35,094 nt of DNA from an uncultured Bacteroidales bacterium. GTDB lineage: Bacteria; Bacteroidota; Bacteroidia; Bacteroidales; Paludibacteraceae. Position numbers and translations under genes: made by a program. Shown one piece after another: positions 8,107 to 16,372 of this stretch; within the stretch, counting starts at the first letter, position 1; each line of letters starts with the position of its first letter. The stretch is from contig CALUML010000010.1 of assembly GCA_944321745.1 (NCBI GenBank), positions 1 to 35,094 of the forward strand, written 5' to 3'. The notes beneath the pieces were generated by a model. That model was given only the letters and a program-made list of their open reading frames with translations, ran no database searches and was not told the origin of the DNA.

Positions 8107-8924
8107 TCAGAATGCCACGTACACGCCCGCCTGCACGCTCTGACCCCACGGCGAGGCGGGGATGAGGGGCATCTGCCAGGAGAAAAACTCGGCCTCGTAG
8201 GCCGCCGGCACGCCCGCCAACAGGCCACCCTCCAGCCCGGCCTTGCGGTTGCGGAAGGTGACAAAGCCGCCACCCGACACCTCCAGCGCCACCCGCGCCA
8301 CGGGCTGCACGCTCTGGTACACCACGCACGGGCTGCCGTCGGTGCACACCATGCCGTGGTACTGCTCGGCCAACCGTATCATGCCCTTGGGCTGAGCTTT
8401 GTCATCTTATTGATGTCCTGCTGCAAGGCGGGCGCGTCTTGCGTGAAGTAGTTGAGCGTGCCCGCGTGCAGCTTGTCGCGGGCATACTGCTTGCCGTCCA
8501 CCTCCACCATGCCGCTCACGGCGGGTACTTCGGTAAAGGGCATGCCGACCTTTTCCACGTAATAATGCTCGCCCGACTTTCCTTTGTAATAATACACGTC
8601 CAGTTCGCCCTGCACCAGCACTTCGAGGAACACCAACCTCTCGCCGTCCACCCGGCGCGACTGGAAGTAACGCCCTTCGTCGAAGTGGTAGGCGACCAGC
8701 TCGGCAGGCGAGTAGCGCACCTCGTCCGTCCCCCGCCCGGCGCGGAACGTGCATTGCCGCCCCATGAGGATGTTGCCGCGATAGTCTATCTCGCCCCGTA
8801 GCGTGTCGCCCGCGTTCGTCACCACGTAGCCCGGACGGAAGTCCGCCTGGGCAAATGCCGCCGCTCCACCCAGGGAGACGGCCAGGAGGAGGAACAAAAA
8901 CCTCCGGTATCGTTTGCCTTTCAC
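8107..8924 (-). pseudogene. Frameshifted, internally deleted paralogue of the downstream-named barrel protein (8944-10077)
   Basis: Two ORFs, 8379-8924 (181 aa, GTG start) and 8107-8382 (91 aa), together align with the single 377-residue protein encoded at 8944-10077. Shared stretches include DFRPGYVVT.AGDTLRGEI, LVFLEVLVQGELDVYYYK, AGMPFTEVPAV-like, YFTQDAPALQ, YHGMVCTDGSPCVVYQ and GQSVQAGV. The reading frame breaks after KLSP. One nucleotide appears to be missing, giving LSPRA-stop, and the second ORF starts at an ATG overlapping that stop (ATGA). The second part also lacks about 85 residues of the barrel between GVPAAYEAEFFSW and the C-terminus. Two independent lesions argue for a decayed duplicate. 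The ATGA overlap would however allow translational coupling, so expression of two fragments cannot be excluded. Confidence 0.8.
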
Positions 8925-8943
8925 ATTCTATGTTTTCAAAATA

Positions 8944-10077
8944 TCAAAACTCGAAATGCACGCCTGCCTGCACGCTCTGCCCGCCCCGGAAGGCAGGAGC
9001 GAAGGGGCGGAAGTTCCACGGCGCAAAATCTATGTCGTAAGAAAGCGTGAGGGCCATGTGCTCGGCCACGAAGAAGTCCGCCCCCGCCATGGCACTGGTG
9101 ATGACCCAGCCCGGCAGGTAGAGCGATATGCCCGCCGCCACCTTGGGGCGCACCACTCCTTTGCCGAAGCGGTAGCCCACCTGCACGGGTATCTTGTGGA
9201 AGTGGTTGCGGGTGGCAAAGATGAATTGGTCGTCGCGCGGGTCGCTGGTCTCGCCCCGGTACTGGTCGCCCAGGCTGTTGTACCACGTGCGCTTGCCGAA
9301 CCACTGGGGGCTGAAACCCGCCCGCAGGAAGAAGTGCTCGCTCACACGGGGCAGGAACAGGTAGATGTACAGCGAAGGCACGCCCGCCCATAGCTCGTTC
9401 TCCGGCTCGTCGGCCTTGTCGCGGAACACGCGGAACGCCCCGCCCTGTAGCTCGATGCCCACCCGCACCTTGGGCAGCACGGCCTGGTAGACCACGCACG
9501 GGCTGCCATCGGTGCACACCATGCCATGGTAAGCCTCGGCCAGGTGGATCATGTTGGCCGGGTTGAGGCGCGGCATCTTCGCAATGTTCCGCTGCAAGGC
9601 CGGTGCGTCCTGCGTGAAATAACTCAGCATGCCCACGTGCTGGTTGTTGCGCTCGTAGGTACGCCCGTCTATCGTCACGCTACCGTTCACGGCGGGCACT
9701 TCGGTAAAGGGCATACCGGCCTTTTCCACGTAATAATGCTCGTCCGCCCCTTTCTTATAATAATACACGTCCAGCTCGCCCTGCACCAGCACTTCGAGGA
9801 ACACCAGCCCCGCACCTTCCAACGGGTGTGACAGGAAATACTGCCCGCCCTCGAAGCGGTAAGCCGCCAAGTCGCCCGGCAGGTAGCGCGTGGCTGTTGC
9901 CTGCCCGTCGGGGCGGAACAGGCATTCGGCGCACAGGGCCGTGGCGTTGCCGTGGTTGATTTCGCCCCGCAGCGTGTCGCCCGCGCTGGTCACCACGTAG
10001 CCCGGGCGGAAGTCGCGGGCATAAACCGACGAGAAGCCCAGGAGGGCAAGGAGGAATGGGAAGATTGCTTTTTTCAC
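8944..10077 (-). CDS. Secreted/outer-membrane protein of unknown function (barrel-like C-terminus)
   Basis: This 377-residue protein has a signal peptide (about 1-20, ending SVYARD). The N-terminal half begins RPGYVVTSAGDTLRGEI, a pattern I associate with uncharacterised Bacteroidota envelope proteins. The C-terminal half (about 190-377) has alternating aromatic strands and ends in AGVHFEF, as outer-membrane beta-barrels do. Start is GTG at 10077; the neighbouring paralogue also uses GTG and neither has an in-frame ATG nearby. The broken paralogue lies 19 nt downstream, so the pair arose by tandem duplication. A conserved YHGMVCTDGSPCVVYQ with two Cys sits at the junction of the two halves. 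No function can be named. Confidence 0.75.
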   Translation of the reverse strand: MKKAIFPFLLALLGFSSVYARDFRPGYVVTSAGDTLRGEINHGNATALCAECLFRPDGQATATRYLPGDLAAYRFEGGQYFLSHPLEGAGLVFLEVLVQGELDVYYYKKGADEHYYVEKAGMPFTEVPAVNGSVTIDGRTYERNNQHVGMLSYFTQDAPALQRNIAKMPRLNPANMIHLAEAYHGMVCTDGSPCVVYQAVLPKVRVGIELQGGAFRVFRDKADEPENELWAGVPSLYIYLFLPRVSEHFFLRAGFSPQWFGKRTWYNSLGDQYRGETSDPRDDQFIFATRNHFHKIPVQVGYRFGKGVVRPKVAAGISLYLPGWVITSAMAGADFFVAEHMALTLSYDIDFAPWNFRPFAPAFRGGQSVQAGVHFEF

Positions 10078-10114
10078 GATGAAACGGCTTTTTTAATGGG
10101 TGAATAAAATTGGT

Positions 10115-10261
10115 TCATGGCTTGACGTGCACAACTCTCCCATCGCGCCATACGACAAGAGTGCCGCCCGTCCGGCGTTTTTCCTCGACAAGACGCTGGT
10201 AGTACAAATCCACACCTGCTTGGATTTTATCGAACAATTCTCTTTGCCTATTCTTTTTCAT
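10115..10261 (-). CDS. Short antitoxin-like partner of a zeta-type toxin (48 aa)
   Basis: This intact 48-codon ORF starts with ATG at 10261 and ends in TGA. The predicted helix (RQRELFDKIQAGVDLYYQRL) is followed by a basic turn and a beta segment LVVWRDGRVVHVKP. This resembles the small proteins found beside zeta-toxin-family genes in many bacteria (helix, then a VVWxDGKVV motif). Its start overlaps the 3' end of the zeta remnant by 14 nt, so the two were once one operon. The toxin is destroyed while this ORF is open and unbroken. The family match is from memory of the pattern and is moderately secure. Confidence 0.55.
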   Translation of the reverse strand: MKKNRQRELFDKIQAGVDLYYQRLVEEKRRTGGTLVVWRDGRVVHVKP

Positions 10262-10461
10262 AAAACAGCCTCATTTGATTAAACTTTTCTCTCTGTATGA
10301 TGCGCAACGGCTCGCCTTTTTCTTTTTCTGCAAGCAAGTCAGGCCTGTTGCCCGAGTTGTTTCTTGCAGTGGATGATGTCTGGCAGGATAGTGAACGAGG
10401 CGGTGGTTTTGCCCGCCCCGTTGCACCCTGCTATGATGTAAAGGTCTTTTTCCTCCGCCAT
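10248..10461 (-). pseudogene. Gutted zeta-toxin-family kinase gene
   Basis: From ATG at 10461 the sequence reads MAEEKDLYIIAGCNGAGKTT followed by ASFTILPDIIHCK. This is the N-terminus and Walker A loop of a zeta-type P-loop kinase, and it stops at 10339. In another frame, from about 10361 to the TAG at 10248, it reads NNSGNRPDLLAEKEKGEPLR and onward to LFYEKE, the usual C-terminal end of the same family. Everything between (most of the expected roughly 200-residue protein) is missing and the two ends are out of frame. The remnant starts 13 nt after the gcvT stop. A large internal deletion is the simplest explanation. Confidence 0.8.
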
Positions 10462-10473
10462 AGTTGTCTGTCA

Positions 10474-11544
10474 TCATTTCACCACCCGTGCCGGCACGTG
10501 CTTGTTGCGGATGGCCACGTAGATGCGGGCATCGGGATGGGCGTAGGCGGTTTGCACGTAGCCCATGCCGATGCCGGTCTTCGTGCCGGGCAGCATGGTG
10601 CCGGAGGTGACGTGGCCTATCCGCGTGCCCGCTTCGTCCACGATGTCGTAGCCGTGGCGCGGGATGGCGCGTTCCTCCATCTCGAAGCGCACCAGCTTGC
10701 GCTGCACGCCCTCGGCCTTTTGCCGTTCCAGGAACGGACGGTCGATGAAGTCCTTGCCTTCGACGAATTTCGTTATCCAGCCCAGGCCCGCTTCGAGGGG
10801 CGAGGTGGTGTCGTCAATGTCGTTGCCGTAGAGGCAGAAGCCTTTTTCCAAGCGCAACGTGTCGCGTGCCCCGAGGCCGATGGGCTTCAGGCCGAAGTCC
10901 TTGCCCGCTTCGAAGAGGGCGTTCCACACCCGCTCGCCTTCTTCAGGGCGGAAGTACAGTTCGAAGCCGCCCGCTCCGGTGTAGCCCGTGTTCGACAGGA
11001 TGACTTCCGGCACGCCAGCAAACTCGCCCACGCGGAAGGCGTAGTAGGGTATTTCGGCGAGGTCGACCGGCGTGAGGCGTTGCAGCATTTCGGTGGCTTT
11101 CGGGCCTTGCACGGCCAGTTGCGCCATGCGGTCGGAGGCGTTTTCCAGCACCGCGCCCTCGGTGTTGTGCTCGTTGCACCAGGCCCAGTCCTTTTCGATG
11201 TTCGAGGCGTTGACCACGAGCAGGTACTTTTCGTCTTCGTAGCGGTACACCACCAGGTCGTCCACGATGCCGCCGCGCCCGTTGGGCAGGCAGGAGTACT
11301 GCACCTTGCCCACGGTGAGGCGCGACACGTCGTTGGAGGTGATTTTCTGGAGGAACGGCAGGGCTTGCGGGCCTTTCACCCAGAACTCGCCCATGTGCGA
11401 CACGTCGAACACGCCCACGCCTTGGCGCACGGTGAGGTGCTCGTCGATGATGCCCGTGTATTCTATCGGCATGTTGTAACCCGCGAACTCGTGCATCTTT
11501 GCCCCGAGCGCGATGTGAATGTTGGTAAAGGGAGTTGTTTTCAT
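10474..11544 (-). CDS. gcvT: Glycine cleavage system T protein (aminomethyltransferase)
   Basis: This 356-residue protein is full length for GcvT. The enzyme transfers the aminomethyl carbon from lipoylated H protein to tetrahydrofolate, releasing ammonia. Visible family segments are [14 protein letters not shown] near the N-terminus, FDVSHMGEF (about 45-53), the folate-site loop [11 protein letters not shown] (about 91-101), [15 protein letters not shown] (about 185-200), [20 protein letters not shown] (about 224-243) and [11 protein letters not shown] near the C-terminus. The other glycine cleavage genes are not beside it. No glycine riboswitch is apparent upstream. pepT lies 136 nt upstream in the same orientation, separated by a large inverted repeat. 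Confidence 0.95.
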   Translation of the reverse strand: MKTTPFTNIHIALGAKMHEFAGYNMPIEYTGIIDEHLTVRQGVGVFDVSHMGEFWVKGPQALPFLQKITSNDVSRLTVGKVQYSCLPNGRGGIVDDLVVYRYEDEKYLLVVNASNIEKDWAWCNEHNTEGAVLENASDRMAQLAVQGPKATEMLQRLTPVDLAEIPYYAFRVGEFAGVPEVILSNTGYTGAGGFELYFRPEEGERVWNALFEAGKDFGLKPIGLGARDTLRLEKGFCLYGNDIDDTTSPLEAGLGWITKFVEGKDFIDRPFLERQKAEGVQRKLVRFEMEERAIPRHGYDIVDEAGTRIGHVTSGTMLPGTKTGIGMGYVQTAYAHPDARIYVAIRNKHVPARVVK

Positions 11545-11578
11545 ATTATTGTTTGTGTTTGCGCTAAGATGTTTTTAT

Positions 11579-11673
11579 GTACGCCAAGACGCAAGGACGC
11601 AAAGAATATTTATCCTTATATTATATAGACACGAAAGGCCAAAAATCCTTTGCGTCTCCGCGTCTTTGCGTAC
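11579..11673. repeat. Inverted repeat between pepT and gcvT
   Basis: The 26-nt arms 11579-11604 and 11648-11673 are imperfect inverted copies (GTACGC, AAGACGC and GACGCAAAG shared) around a 43-nt AT-rich loop. The sequence belongs to the CTTTGCG/GACGCAA type of intergenic repeat also hinted at around 2070-2090. It may terminate or process the pepT transcript. Confidence 0.7.
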
Positions 11674-11680
11674 AAAAGAC

Positions 11681-12901
11681 TTACTTCGCCACGTTTTCGA
11701 TGATTTTCACCACCACCTGCATGGCCTTTTCCATGGAGGGCACGGGCAGGTACTCGAAGCGGCCGTGGAAGTTGTGCCCCCCGGCGAAGATGTTGGGGCA
11801 GGGCAGTCCTTCGAACGACAGCCGCGCCCCGTCCGTGCCGCCCCGGATGGGACGCACGCGCGGCTCCACGCCCACCTGCTCCATGGCCTGCTTGGCAGCT
11901 TCCACCACGTGCATCACGGGTTCCACCTTCTCGCGCATGTTGTAATATTGGTCCTTCAGCTCGATGGTGGCCGTGCCTTCGCCGTATTCGGCGTTGATTT
12001 TGTTCACCAGGTGCTGCATTTCCTTCTTGCGGCTTTCGAAGCGGGCGCGGTCGTGGTCGCGGATGATGTAGCTCATGGTCGATTCCTCTACCGACCCCTG
12101 CATCCCCACCAGGTGGTAGAAGCCCTCGTAGCCCTCGGTGTGTTCGGGCGTTTCGTGGCGGGGCAGCATGGTGGCGTATTGGTAGGCGATGCGCATGGAG
12201 TTCTTCATCTTGTGCTTGGCGTAGCCCGGATGCACGTTCAGCCCCCGGAAGGTGACCTTGGCCGAGGCGGCGTTGAAGTTCTCGAACTCCAGCTCGCCTA
12301 TCTCGCCGCCGTCCATCGTGTAGGCCCAGTCGGCCCCGAACTTCCGCACGTCGAAGTGGTCGGCTCCCTGGCCGATCTCCTCGTCGGGCGTGAAGCCGAT
12401 GCGCACTTTGCCGTGCTCGATGCCCGGGTTGGCCAGGAGGTATTCCATGGCCGACACGATTTCGGCGATGCCCGCCTTGTCGTCCGCCCCGAGCAGCGTG
12501 GTGCCGTCGGTCACGATGATGTCCTGTCCCTTGTATTGCAGTATCTCGGGGTATTTCTCCGTTTCCAGCATAATCAGCTTTTCCTCGTTCAGCAGGATGT
12601 CTTCACCGTCGTAGTCCTTCACGATGCGGGGTTTGATGTGCTTGCCGCTCATGTCCGGGCTGGTGTCCATGTGGGCAATGAAGCCGACGGTGGGCAGCGC
12701 GCGGCCGGTGTTGGCGGGCAGGGTGGCCATGATGTAGCCGTTGCGGTCCAGTTCCACTTCGGTCAGGCCGATGGCGTTCAGTTCTTCCACCAGGTATTTG
12801 GCAAACTTCATCTGCCCCGGCGTGCTGGGGGTCATGTTCGTGTTCTCGTCCGAAGTCGTCGGGAAGCTGACGTACTTCAGAAATCGGTCCGTAATGTTCA
12901 T
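11681..12901 (-). CDS. pepT: Peptidase T (tripeptide aminopeptidase, M20 family)
   Basis: This 406-residue cytosolic zinc aminopeptidase removes the N-terminal residue from tripeptides. Zinc-site segments are visible: [10 protein letters not shown] (metal His and Asp, about residues 75-84), LGADDKAG (bridging Asp, about 135-142), and TPDEEIG (catalytic Glu pair, about 168-174). Further segments are MDGGE, and near the C-terminus [15 protein letters not shown] and GGHNFHG. A longer reading could start at TTG 12934, but that codon lies inside the promoter -7 element, so ATG 12901 is preferred. Upstream is an octamer repeat array. Downstream, gcvT follows in the same direction. Confidence 0.95.
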   Translation of the reverse strand: MNITDRFLKYVSFPTTSDENTNMTPSTPGQMKFAKYLVEELNAIGLTEVELDRNGYIMATLPANTGRALPTVGFIAHMDTSPDMSGKHIKPRIVKDYDGEDILLNEEKLIMLETEKYPEILQYKGQDIIVTDGTTLLGADDKAGIAEIVSAMEYLLANPGIEHGKVRIGFTPDEEIGQGADHFDVRKFGADWAYTMDGGEIGELEFENFNAASAKVTFRGLNVHPGYAKHKMKNSMRIAYQYATMLPRHETPEHTEGYEGFYHLVGMQGSVEESTMSYIIRDHDRARFESRKKEMQHLVNKINAEYGEGTATIELKDQYYNMREKVEPVMHVVEAAKQAMEQVGVEPRVRPIRGGTDGARLSFEGLPCPNIFAGGHNFHGRFEYLPVPSMEKAMQVVVKIIENVAK

Positions 12902-12931
12902 ATCCGTTTGTGTTTTGGGGTTAATCTGGGG

Positions 12932-12939
12932 CAAAGATA
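12932..12939 (-). promoter_or_regulatory. pepT promoter -7 element
   Basis: TATCTTTG on the minus strand lies 30 nt upstream of the pepT ATG. The usual TTTG at -33 is not visible; that position is occupied by an octamer repeat array. Confidence 0.6.
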
Positions 12940-12940
12940 G

Positions 12941-12996
12941 TGATAATATGCTGATGTGATAATGTGCAGATGTGATAATATGCGAATATGCAAATT
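12941..12996. repeat. Seven tandem octamers upstream of pepT
   Basis: Seven contiguous 8-nt units fit TGNNNATN on the plus strand (for example TGATAATA, TGCTGATG, TGATAATG, TGCAGATG). The array begins 1 nt from the pepT -7 element and covers its -33 region. Confidence 0.75.
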
Positions 12997-13035
12997 CCTT
13001 GGCGGCGTTTTGGGAAATCGTCCGCCATACGGGGT

Positions 13036-13151
13036 GAAAACCGCCGGTATACCGCGCGTAAATTTCCGCTATACCGCGCGTAAACTTCCGCTATACCGCA
13101 CGTAAATTTCCAGTATACCGGAAATTTTCATGCGGTATAGCGGCGGTTTTC
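13036..13151. repeat. 22-bp tandem repeats enclosed by a 10-bp inverted repeat
   Basis: Three 22-nt units (13046-13067, 13068-13089, 13090-13111) share TATACCGC.CGTAAA.TTCC. A fourth is degenerate. A reverse-oriented copy of the GCGGTATAG core follows at 13132-13141. Outermost, GAAAACCGCC (13036-13045) is inverted at 13142-13151. The block fills the gap between the MFS gene stop and the pepT upstream region. Confidence 0.75.
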
Positions 13152-13171
13152 AGCTCGTATAACGGCAGTTT

Positions 13172-14383
13172 TCACGCGCTATTGCGGCGGTCGGAGGTGG
13201 GTCGCACGTCGGGCAGGAAGCCCGCCACCGCGCCCAGCAGGGGCAGCCACGAACTGACTTGGAAGACGAACGCGATGCTCGTGTGGTCGGCCAGCCAGCC
13301 GAAAAAGGCCGACCCCACCCCGCCCAGGCCGAACATGAGGCCGAAGAACAGGCCGGACACCAGCCCCACCTTGCCCGGCATGAGGTCGGTGGCGTAGACC
13401 AGGATGGCCGAGAAGGCCGAGGCGATGACCAAGCCCACCACCACGGCCAGCACGATGGTCCAGAACAGGTTGGCGTAGGGCAACAGCAGGGCGAACGGGG
13501 CCGCGCCGAAGATGGAACCCCAAATGACGTATTTGCGCCCGAAGCGGTCGCCCAGCACCCCGCCCGCCAATGTGCCCACGGCAAAGGCGGCCAGGAAGGC
13601 GAACAGGCACAGCTGCGACGCCTGCACCGAAACGCCGAAACGCTCCATGAGGAAGAAGGTGAAATAATTCGTCATCGAGGCGTTGTAGATGTATTTGGAA
13701 AACACCAGCACGATGAGGATGGCCATGGCCCGCCGCACTTGCCGCCGGGGCAAGGGGGCTTGCGCGGCGGCCGCCGCCGGGCTTTGCCGCTGGCGGTCCA
13801 GCCTGTCGCGGTACCAGCCGCCGATGCGCACCAGCACGAAGATGGCCAGCAACGCCGCCACGGCAAACCACCCGATGGCTCCCTGCCCGTGAGGCAGCAC
13901 CACCAGGGCCGCCGCCAGCGGGCCGAACGCGCTTCCCCCGTTGCCGCCCACCTGGAAGATGGACTGCGCCAGGCTCTTGCGCCCGCCCGAAGCCAGCTGC
14001 GCCACCCGCGAGGCCTCGGGGTGGAACACCGACGACCCGCACCCGATGAGCGCCACGGACACGAGCATCCACTCGAACCGCCCCACGAAGGCCAGCAGGC
14101 ACAGCCCCGCCAGCGTGAAGCACATGCCCGCCGCCAGCACGTAGGGGCGCGGATGCCGGTCGGCATACAGGCCGGTGAGGGGCTGTAGCAGCGACGAGGT
14201 GGCCTGGAACACCAGCGTAATCAACCCGATTTGCACGAACGAATAGCCATACTCCTCCTTGATGAGCGGGTAGATGGCCGGGATGACCGACTGTATCATG
14301 TCGTTCAGCAAATGGGCGAAGCCGATGGCCAGCAGCACCCCGTAGGCCGTCCGCGCGGGGGCATTCAACTGTCCATTGTTCAT
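13172..14383 (-). CDS. MFS transporter, fosmidomycin-resistance (Fsr) type
   Basis: This 403-residue inner-membrane transporter has about 12 hydrophobic helices. The N-terminal FAHLLNDMIQSVIPAIYPLI and the GCGSSVFHPEAS motif (about 124-135) are typical of the Fsr family of drug exporters. YADRHPRPYV fits the loop 2-3 MFS motif, and a basic central loop (about 195-220) separates the halves. Substrate is unknown; fosmidomycin export is known for the E. coli member only. The start ATG at 14383 lies inside a run of CAATGAA-type heptads. The upstream rarA stop is only 19 nt away, so it is probably cotranscribed with rarA. Confidence 0.9.
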   Translation of the reverse strand: MNNGQLNAPARTAYGVLLAIGFAHLLNDMIQSVIPAIYPLIKEEYGYSFVQIGLITLVFQATSSLLQPLTGLYADRHPRPYVLAAGMCFTLAGLCLLAFVGRFEWMLVSVALIGCGSSVFHPEASRVAQLASGGRKSLAQSIFQVGGNGGSAFGPLAAALVVLPHGQGAIGWFAVAALLAIFVLVRIGGWYRDRLDRQRQSPAAAAAQAPLPRRQVRRAMAILIVLVFSKYIYNASMTNYFTFFLMERFGVSVQASQLCLFAFLAAFAVGTLAGGVLGDRFGRKYVIWGSIFGAAPFALLLPYANLFWTIVLAVVVGLVIASAFSAILVYATDLMPGKVGLVSGLFFGLMFGLGGVGSAFFGWLADHTSIAFVFQVSSWLPLLGAVAGFLPDVRPTSDRRNSA

Positions 14384-14403
14384 TGTTAATTGTTCATTGA
14401 ATT
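14382..14403. repeat. Heptad repeats spanning the MFS start codon
   Basis: On the minus strand, units CAATGAA, CAATTAA, CAATGAA and CAATGGA run in 7-nt register from the end of rarA into the MFS coding sequence, so the initiation codon is part of the repeat. Confidence 0.65.
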
Positions 14404-15671
14404 TAGTACCGTCCTTTCCACAACGCCCGCAGCCGTTCGGCCATCACCCGCTCGGCGGGGTTGTCCTGGGCGTGCCAAAGGCGTTCGTTCGTCAGGCCGT
14501 CGGGCAGGAACTGCTGTTCCACGAAATTGCTTTCGAAGTCGTGGGCGTATTTGTAGCCCTTGTGGTAGCCCAAGTCCTTCATCAGCTTGGTGGGGGCGTT
14601 GCGCAGGTGCAGGGGCACGGGCAGGTTGCCGGTGCGGTTCACCAACGCCAACGCCTCGTCGATGGCCATGTAGGCCGAATTGCTCTTGGCCGACGTGGCC
14701 AGGTACACGGTGGTTTCGGCCAGGATGATGCGCCCCTCCGGCCAGCCTATCTTCTGCAAGGCATCGAAGCAGGCGTTGGCCAGCAGCAGAGCGTTGGGGT
14801 TGGCCAGGCCGATGTCCTCCGCCGCCAGGATGACGAGCCGCCGGGCGATGAACTTCGGGTCTTCGCCGCCCGCCACCATGCGGGCCAGCCAGTAGATGGC
14901 CGCGTCGGGGTCGCTGCCGCGCACCGACTTGATGAAGGCCGAGATGATGTCGTAGTGCACCTCGCCGTTCTTGTCGTAGGCCATGGGGTTCTGTTGCAGG
15001 CGTTCGGTCACCACCTCGTTGGTGATGTGCACCGTGTCGCCCTCGTCGGCCGAGGCCACCAGCTCCAGGATGTTGAGCAGCTTGCGAGCATCGCCCCCGG
15101 CAAAGCGCAAGAGTGCCTCCGTCTCGTCCAGCACGATGTGCCGCTTGCCCAGCTCCACGTCCGTCTTGATGGCGCGCTCGGCCAGTTCGAGCAGGTCTTC
15201 CCGTTCCAATGGTTTCAGCACATACACCTGGCAACGCGAGAGCAGGGGCGTGATGACCTCGAACGAGGGGTTCTCCGTGGTGGCCCCGATGAGCGTCACC
15301 GTGCCGTTCTCCACCGCCCCGAGCAGCGAGTCCTGCTGCGACTTGCTGAAGCGGTGTATTTCGTCGATGAAGAGGATGGGGTTCGCCCCTTGGTTGAAGA
15401 AGCGGGTCTGCTTGGCCTTGTCGATGACTTCGCGCACGTCCTTCACCCCCGAGGTCACCGCGCTCAGGGTGTAGAAGGGGCGGTCCAGCTTGTTGGCAAT
15501 GATGCGCGCCAGGGTGGTCTTGCCCACGCCCGGCGGCCCCCACAGGATGAACGAGGCGATGCGCCCCGACTCTATCATCTGGCGCAACACGGCGTGTTCG
15601 CCCACCAGGTGCTTTTGGCCGATGTACTCGTCCAGCGTTTTCGGACGAAGGCGTTCTGCTAATGGCTGCAT
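14403..15671 (-). CDS. rarA: Replication-associated recombination protein A (AAA+ ATPase)
   Basis: This 422-residue AAA+ ATPase is full length for the RarA/MgsA/WRNIP1 family, which acts at stalled replication forks. Walker A is GPPGVGKT (45-52) and Walker B is ILFIDEIHRF (about 99-108, Asp103/Glu104). The sensor 1 region IGATTENPSFEV and the sensor 2 side GDARKLLN are visible. The C-terminal tetramerisation part contains FIKSVRGSDPDAAIYWLARM and RIILAETTVYLATSAKSNSAY, hallmarks of RarA as opposed to the clamp loader. The start at 15671 gives MQPLAERLRPKTLDEYIGQ, the expected N-terminus. It lies between the B3/B4 gene and the MFS gene in one minus-strand run. Three TTAACGA heptads lie just upstream of the ATG. 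Confidence 0.96.
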   Translation of the reverse strand: MQPLAERLRPKTLDEYIGQKHLVGEHAVLRQMIESGRIASFILWGPPGVGKTTLARIIANKLDRPFYTLSAVTSGVKDVREVIDKAKQTRFFNQGANPILFIDEIHRFSKSQQDSLLGAVENGTVTLIGATTENPSFEVITPLLSRCQVYVLKPLEREDLLELAERAIKTDVELGKRHIVLDETEALLRFAGGDARKLLNILELVASADEGDTVHITNEVVTERLQQNPMAYDKNGEVHYDIISAFIKSVRGSDPDAAIYWLARMVAGGEDPKFIARRLVILAAEDIGLANPNALLLANACFDALQKIGWPEGRIILAETTVYLATSAKSNSAYMAIDEALALVNRTGNLPVPLHLRNAPTKLMKDLGYHKGYKYAHDFESNFVEQQFLPDGLTNERLWHAQDNPAERVMAERLRALWKGRY

Positions 15672-15679
15672 GGCTGCAC

Positions 15680-15706
15680 TAATCGTTAATCGTTAATCGT
15701 TAATCA
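15680..15706. repeat. TTAACGA heptads just upstream of rarA
   Basis: On the minus strand three TTAACGA units, flanked by related TTAGTGA/TTAGTGC units, fill the 35-nt gap between the B3/B4 gene stop and the rarA start. They end about 10 nt before the ATG. Confidence 0.75.
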
Positions 15707-16372
15707 CTAACCGTTGCCCGTTGCCCGCACTTCCTCCGCCCCGGCGTATCGGCACAGCAGGTCGGTGGCCAGGTCGAGGGCTTCGGGCAGGCCGTCGTGT
15801 CCGTTGTAGGCGTTCACTATCATGAGCAGGCGGGCGGTGTCGGCGGTCAGCTTGGTGCGTTCGTGGTCGCTGGTGGGCGTGCCGATGCCTCCCACGGCAT
15901 CGCGCCACACAGGCAACCCCTCGATGTTGAGCACGCCCCGCCCTATGCCCTCGAACACGTCATCGGCCGTGCCCACGCCCAGCGTGACGATGCCTCCCTG
16001 CACCCGGTCGGCATCGAAGCCCCCGATGGAAAAGCCGCTCCGCATGGAGACAATATTAATAATGTCCACCAGCGCACTGATGCGGTAGAGCGGCAGCCCC
16101 TTCACCGCCCGGCGGCACAAAGCCTCCGCCGAGGGGCGATAGCGGTTAGGGTCTTTGCCGAAAGCCTTGTATGCCTGCCGGGTGGCCTGTATGGCGGGAC
16201 GCTTGTTGATGTCCTCCAGGCGGTATGTGCCGGCCACGCGGCGGCATTCCGCCTCCACCTCGGCCCATAGCTCGTCGGTCGTGGCCGGGTTGCACACCCG
16301 GCACGCCAAGGCACCCACCGCCAGTTGCGGACATGCCGCCCGCACTTGTTCCGATATACGAAGTTCTATCAT
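15707..16372 (-). CDS. B3/B4 tRNA-binding-domain protein
   Basis: This 221-residue soluble protein consists largely of a B3/B4 domain as in the phenylalanyl-tRNA synthetase beta subunit. Recognisable stretches are RPAIQATRQAYKAFGKDPNRYRPSAEAL (about 59-86), LYRISALVDIINIVSMRSG (about 97-115) and the end of the fold, HERTKLTADT.RLLMIVNAYNG. Free-standing B3/4 proteins are widespread and are suspected to act in tRNA or aminoacylation quality control, but the role is not settled. It is probably the first gene of the B3/4-rarA-MFS run. The ATG directly abuts the GAAATYT heptad repeat, with no ordinary spacer. Confidence 0.88.
   Translation of the reverse strand: MIELRISEQVRAACPQLAVGALACRVCNPATTDELWAEVEAECRRVAGTYRLEDINKRPAIQATRQAYKAFGKDPNRYRPSAEALCRRAVKGLPLYRISALVDIINIVSMRSGFSIGGFDADRVQGGIVTLGVGTADDVFEGIGRGVLNIEGLPVWRDAVGGIGTPTSDHERTKLTADTARLLMIVNAYNGHDGLPEALDLATDLLCRYAGAEEVRATGNG

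Noticed and set aside
11545-11680. Glycine riboswitch upstream of gcvT
   Set aside because: The gap is filled by the inverted repeat and AT-rich sequence; no glycine-aptamer core is visible.
12902-12934. Upstream TTG start giving an 11-residue longer PepT
   Set aside because: The TTG lies inside the promoter -7 element TATCTTTG; ATG 12901 gives the usual PepT N-terminus.
11519-12940. 473-codon open frame antisense to pepT
   Set aside because: Shadow of pepT; His/Val/Gly-rich and without a recognisable motif.
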